Source: Janibacter sp. HTCC2649 (GTDB lineage: Bacteria; Actinomycetota; Actinomycetes; Actinomycetales; Dermatophilaceae). Taken from it: a DNA stretch of 64,000 bases. Of this stretch, positions 60,662-64,000 are shown in pieces (within the stretch, counting starts at the first letter, position 1; the number at the start of each line of letters is the position of its first letter). A program made the position numbers and the translations under genes. Below the pieces are notes generated by a model. The model saw only the letters and a program-made list of their open reading frames with translations, made no database searches and was not told where the DNA came from. The stretch is from assembly GCF_000152705.1 (NCBI RefSeq), contig NZ_CH672413.1:186001-250000 (forward strand). Direction: 5' to 3'.

Positions 60662-61723
60662 ATGGTGAGAGTCGGACTGGCAGGTTACGCATCGGCAGGG
60701 CGCGGGATCCACGCGCCGATCATCCGCGAGGCCGGCCTCGAGCTCGCCGCCGTGGCGACGTCGAATCCGGATCGTCGAGCCGAGGTGGCGCAGGACTTTC
60801 CCGATGCGCTCGTCGTCGACGACCTGGACGCGCTGCTGGCCGTCGAGGGTCTCGACGTCATTGTGCTGGCGACACCGAGCGGCAGCCACCTCGAGCACGC
60901 CCTCAAGGTCATCGAGGCCGGCATCGCCTGCGTCGTCGACAAGCCCCTGGCTGTCACCGCCGACGACTGCCTGACCGTCGTCGATGCCGCCTCGCACGCA
61001 GGTGTGCCGCTCACGGTCTTCCACAACCGACGCTACGACCCGTCGCACACCACCTTGGCCACCGTCGTCGCGGATCGACTTGCGGGAGAGCCGTTTCGGT
61101 GCGAGCTGCGTTGGGAACGTTGGCGCCCCGTGCCCAAGGACCGCTGGCGCGAGAACGCCTCTGCGGCCGAGGGCGGCGGCATCATGCTCGACCTGCATGC
61201 GCACCTCATCGACTCTGCGGTGCAGCTCTTCGGCCCCGTTCTCACCGTGTTCGCCACCGTCCAGTCCCACACCACTCCCGCCGAGGACGACGCCTTCCTC
61301 GTATGCCGTCACGAGTCCGGCGTCGTGAGTCACCTCGGTGCCACCTCGGTCTCGGGCGCAGCGGGTCCGCGCGTTCGTCTCCTCGGGAGCGACGCGGCAT
61401 ACATTCAGAACGAGTTCGAGGGTGAACCGAACGTCTACGCGGACCTCGCCGACGCCGACGCAGACCACTGCGGTTGGCTCATGCGCGCGCTGGAACGTGA
61501 GGCGGTGCCCACGACGCCGGCGAGCCAGGTCGACTTCTATCGCGCGGTTGGCTCCGCCCTGTCGGCGCCGGACCCGCAGGCAGCCATGCCGGTCGACCCG
61601 CGCGATGCCATCCACACCCTGGCCGTCATCGACGCCGCGAGGGCGAGCGCCGAGGGCGAGCGGGTCGTCGAGGTCATCACACCCGGGCTGCGTCCCGGTC
61701 ACACCGACGAAGGGGACTCCTGA
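60662..61723 (+). CDS. Gfo/Idh/MocA-family oxidoreductase
   Basis: NAD(P)-dependent oxidoreductase of 353 aa. The N-terminal Rossmann motif is VRVGLAGYASAGRGIHAPII, and the family EKP-type motif reads VVDKPLAVTADDC with the catalytic lysine in DKP. The middle has GGGIMLDLHAHLIDSAVQLFG with the conserved D-x3-H. Members oxidise or reduce sugars and inositols; the substrate is unknown. The start at 60662 is chosen over one at 60596 because it fits both the fold and a -10. Confidence 0.92.
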   Translation: MVRVGLAGYASAGRGIHAPIIREAGLELAAVATSNPDRRAEVAQDFPDALVVDDLDALLAVEGLDVIVLATPSGSHLEHALKVIEAGIACVVDKPLAVTADDCLTVVDAASHAGVPLTVFHNRRYDPSHTTLATVVADRLAGEPFRCELRWERWRPVPKDRWRENASAAEGGGIMLDLHAHLIDSAVQLFGPVLTVFATVQSHTTPAEDDAFLVCRHESGVVSHLGATSVSGAAGPRVRLLGSDAAYIQNEFEGEPNVYADLADADADHCGWLMRALEREAVPTTPASQVDFYRAVGSALSAPDPQAAMPVDPRDAIHTLAVIDAARASAEGERVVEVITPGLRPGHTDEGDS

Positions 61724-61724
61724 C

Positions 61725-62321
61725 ATGACCGACGACCACAAGGCCATCCTCAAGCGCTATCTGGGTCGTTCCCGCGAGGCGGTGCTCTGGAAGCTCGAAG
61801 GACTGTCGGAGCACGACCTCCGCCGCCCGCTGACGCCCACCGGCACCAACCTGCTCGGCGTCGTCAAGCACCTCGCAGGCGTCGAGGCGGGCTACTTCGG
61901 TGACTGTCTGGGCCGGCCTGTCCCGGACATGCCGCCGTGGTACGCCGAAATGATGGCCGACACCCTCGAGGACAACGGCGACATGTGGGCGACGGCGCAG
62001 GAGTCCAGGGACTCGATCATCGACCTCTATCGCCGGGTCGCGGCCCACGCCGACGCGGTCATCGAGGAGCTCGACCTCGACGACACGGGTTCCGTGCCGT
62101 GGTGGGGTGAGAGCGGCACGGCCGTGTCGCTGCAGTGGTTCCTGGTGCACATGATCGCCGAGACCAACCGGCATGCCGGCCACCTCGACGTCGTCCGCGA
62201 GCTCGTCGACGGAGCGGCCGGGATGCGACCCGAATCCACCAACATGCCCTCCGACGACGAGGACTACTGGGAGAGCCACCGGGCTCGGCTTCAGGAGACC
62301 GCAGACCAGTTCACGGGCTGA
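61725..62321 (+). CDS. DinB-family (DUF664) putative metal-dependent enzyme
   Basis: Four-helix bundle protein of 198 aa. The metal-site histidines are in GVVKHLAGVEAGYFGD and MIAETNRHAGHLDVVREL, as in the DinB/mycothiol-dependent group. The family includes mycothiol S-transferases, which would fit an actinobacterium, but no substrate motif proves it. It begins one base after the stop of the oxidoreductase and is probably cotranscribed with it. Confidence 0.88.
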   Translation: MTDDHKAILKRYLGRSREAVLWKLEGLSEHDLRRPLTPTGTNLLGVVKHLAGVEAGYFGDCLGRPVPDMPPWYAEMMADTLEDNGDMWATAQESRDSIIDLYRRVAAHADAVIEELDLDDTGSVPWWGESGTAVSLQWFLVHMIAETNRHAGHLDVVRELVDGAAGMRPESTNMPSDDEDYWESHRARLQETADQFTG

Positions 62322-62336
62322 TTCTTCGCGAGAGGC

Positions 62337-63071
62337 TCAGGGGTTGACGAGGCGGCGCGGTTCGAGGCGCTCCTCGACCGCCGTGTCGCCCTCACGCGTG
62401 ACGATGTAGGCGCCCTTGTTGTCGCGCTCCGAGACCGCCTCGACGAGCTCGGTGCCGTGATAGACGAGGCCGACGCCGTCGTCGGTGCAGTGGGTCGTGG
62501 GCAGGGTGCCGTTGGCGACGAGCTCGTGGACGAGCGGTCGGCGGCGGGCCTCGGAGTCGTAGTGCACGCCGTTGCCGTAGGGGAGGAGTGCCAGTCCGTT
62601 GGTGACGGCGCGCAGCTCGGGTCCGAACGAGTCCGTCGTCCCACCGAGGTACCAGCAGATGGATCCGGCGGAGACGCCGGAGAGGACGACCCCGGCCTCC
62701 CACGCGGCGCGCATCGCGGGCGCGAGGTCGTGGACCTGCCAGACGGCCAGGAGGTTGGCAACCGAGCCACCATTGACCCAGACGACGTCCTGGTCGAGGA
62801 GCAACCCGGGCACGTCGTCGTGGTTCGGCATCGGGAAGAGGTCGAGGGTGGTGATCTCGAATCCGGCCACGCGTCCGGCCTGGTGCAGGTGGTCGTTGAG
62901 GTAGCGCTGGTCACCCATGGCCGTGCCGACGACCGTGACCTTGGGGCGCCGGCCCGTGACGCCGGACAGCTCGACGGCGTGGTGGACGAGGGCATCGAAC
63001 TCGAGGAACGTGCGGCTGGAGGGGCGGTAGCCACCCGAGGTGGCAAGGATCGTCGGCTGGTCGGCAGGCAT
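62337..63071 (-). CDS. pepE: Peptidase E-like serine dipeptidase (family S51)
   Basis: Serine peptidase of 244 aa. The nucleophile elbow is GVSAGSICWYLGG with S134; VWVNGGSVANLLAVW precedes it and the family histidine region is YHGTELVEAV. PepE-like enzymes cleave N-terminal Asp-X dipeptides or cyanophycin fragments; which applies here is not clear. The ATG at 63071 has a -10 hexamer 7 nt upstream. It is convergent with the DinB gene. Confidence 0.87.
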   Translation of the reverse strand: MPADQPTILATSGGYRPSSRTFLEFDALVHHAVELSGVTGRRPKVTVVGTAMGDQRYLNDHLHQAGRVAGFEITTLDLFPMPNHDDVPGLLLDQDVVWVNGGSVANLLAVWQVHDLAPAMRAAWEAGVVLSGVSAGSICWYLGGTTDSFGPELRAVTNGLALLPYGNGVHYDSEARRRPLVHELVANGTLPTTHCTDDGVGLVYHGTELVEAVSERDNKGAYIVTREGDTAVEERLEPRRLVNP

Positions 63072-63078
63072 GGATTCG

Positions 63079-63084
63079 ACCCTA
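63079..63084 (-). promoter_or_regulatory. -10 of leaderless peptidase E-like gene
   Basis: TAGGGT on the minus strand ends 7 nt before the ATG at 63071. Confidence 0.55.
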
Positions 63085-63107
63085 GCCGGACAGCGCGAAG
63101 GGAGCCG

Positions 63108-63121
63108 GACGGCATACGCCG
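63108..63121. repeat. 14-bp motif GACGGCATACGCCG, copy 3
   Basis: Lies upstream of the peptidase E-like promoter, in the divergent gap before the ABC transporter gene. Confidence 0.6.
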
Positions 63122-63216
63122 TCTTCGCCGAAGGCACCTGACGCCTGACATTTGTCATGGGCCGGTCGTGACAACCGTGTGAGGGCGCGAGGCACGTCGC
63201 CCGTGAGGCTCGATGC

Positions 63217-64000
<784 letters not shown>

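Overview
The window reads as chromosomal DNA of a high-GC Gram-positive actinobacterium, probably a member of the Micrococcales (inferred from GC content, the glnA-RDD-DUF4191-lipA-lipB order, many GTG starts and many leaderless promoters; no rRNA or tRNA gene is present to place it). It splits into two parts: a metal-resistance genomic island from the left edge to about 51.64 kb, and ordinary core chromosome from 51.65 kb to the right edge.

Island, left to right. 1-5.1 kb is a cadmium-type block: a 5'-truncated ccdA, a CmtR-type ArsR repressor, an SPC-type P1B ATPase, an lspA remnant, cadD, and a divergent uppP. 5.4-8.9 kb is cassette A, a tightly overlapped leftward operon: CadC-type ArsR, CDF exporter, a second CDF-like protein with a Cys-rich tail, DsbA-like protein, VKOR. 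9.0-10.8 kb is a mercury-like locus (MerR, a small thioredoxin-fold protein, and a MerA-like reductase cut short by an IS21-type tip). 10.9-19.2 kb is a conjugation remnant: a 1916-aa MobF relaxase-helicase fused to a primase/TOPRIM region, a candidate oriT, and three small or unknown genes. 19.3-23.2 kb is cassette B, a second copy of the ArsR/CDF/CDF-like/DsbA/VKOR operon with an added DUF3703 gene. 23.3-32.2 kb is the copper block: a small secreted peptide, csoR-copZ-copA, a two-component system, a SHOCT protein, a multicopper oxidase and small membrane proteins. 32.6-37.6 kb holds an ArsR-CDF pair, a gamma-glutamyltransferase/DUF418 operon and small proteins. 37.8-40.4 kb is a frameshifted IS21-type element. 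40.5-46.6 kb continues copper functions: a beta-propeller protein, a decayed duplicate of the 31-32 kb block, a CPD-type P1B ATPase, a DUF305 lipoprotein and an F510_1955-type lipoprotein. 46.6-51.6 kb has four 34-bp tandem repeats, hypothetical genes, an IS110/IS1111-type element, a small excisionase-like HTH protein and a tyrosine integrase that ends 21 bp from glnA.

The regulatory sites tie the genes together. Each of the four ArsR genes has a -10 hexamer exactly 6 nt before its ATG with an operator-like dyad over it, so the repressors are probably made from leaderless mRNA and bind at their own start codons. CsoR-like dyads (ATACCC-N5-GGGTAT) lie before csoR and before the CPD ATPase. Six direct repeats of CTTCA in an 11-bp phase, all pointing toward a downstream copper gene or its remnant, predict a regulon for the two-component system encoded at 27.4-29.2 kb.

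Core region: glnA (TTG start), an RDD protein, a LysE-type exporter, an endonuclease/exonuclease/phosphatase-family membrane protein, a DUF4191 protein, lipA, a small lipoprotein, lipB, an MMPL transporter, a Gfo/Idh/MocA oxidoreductase, a DinB-family protein, a peptidase E-like protein, and the start of an ABC transporter ATPase.
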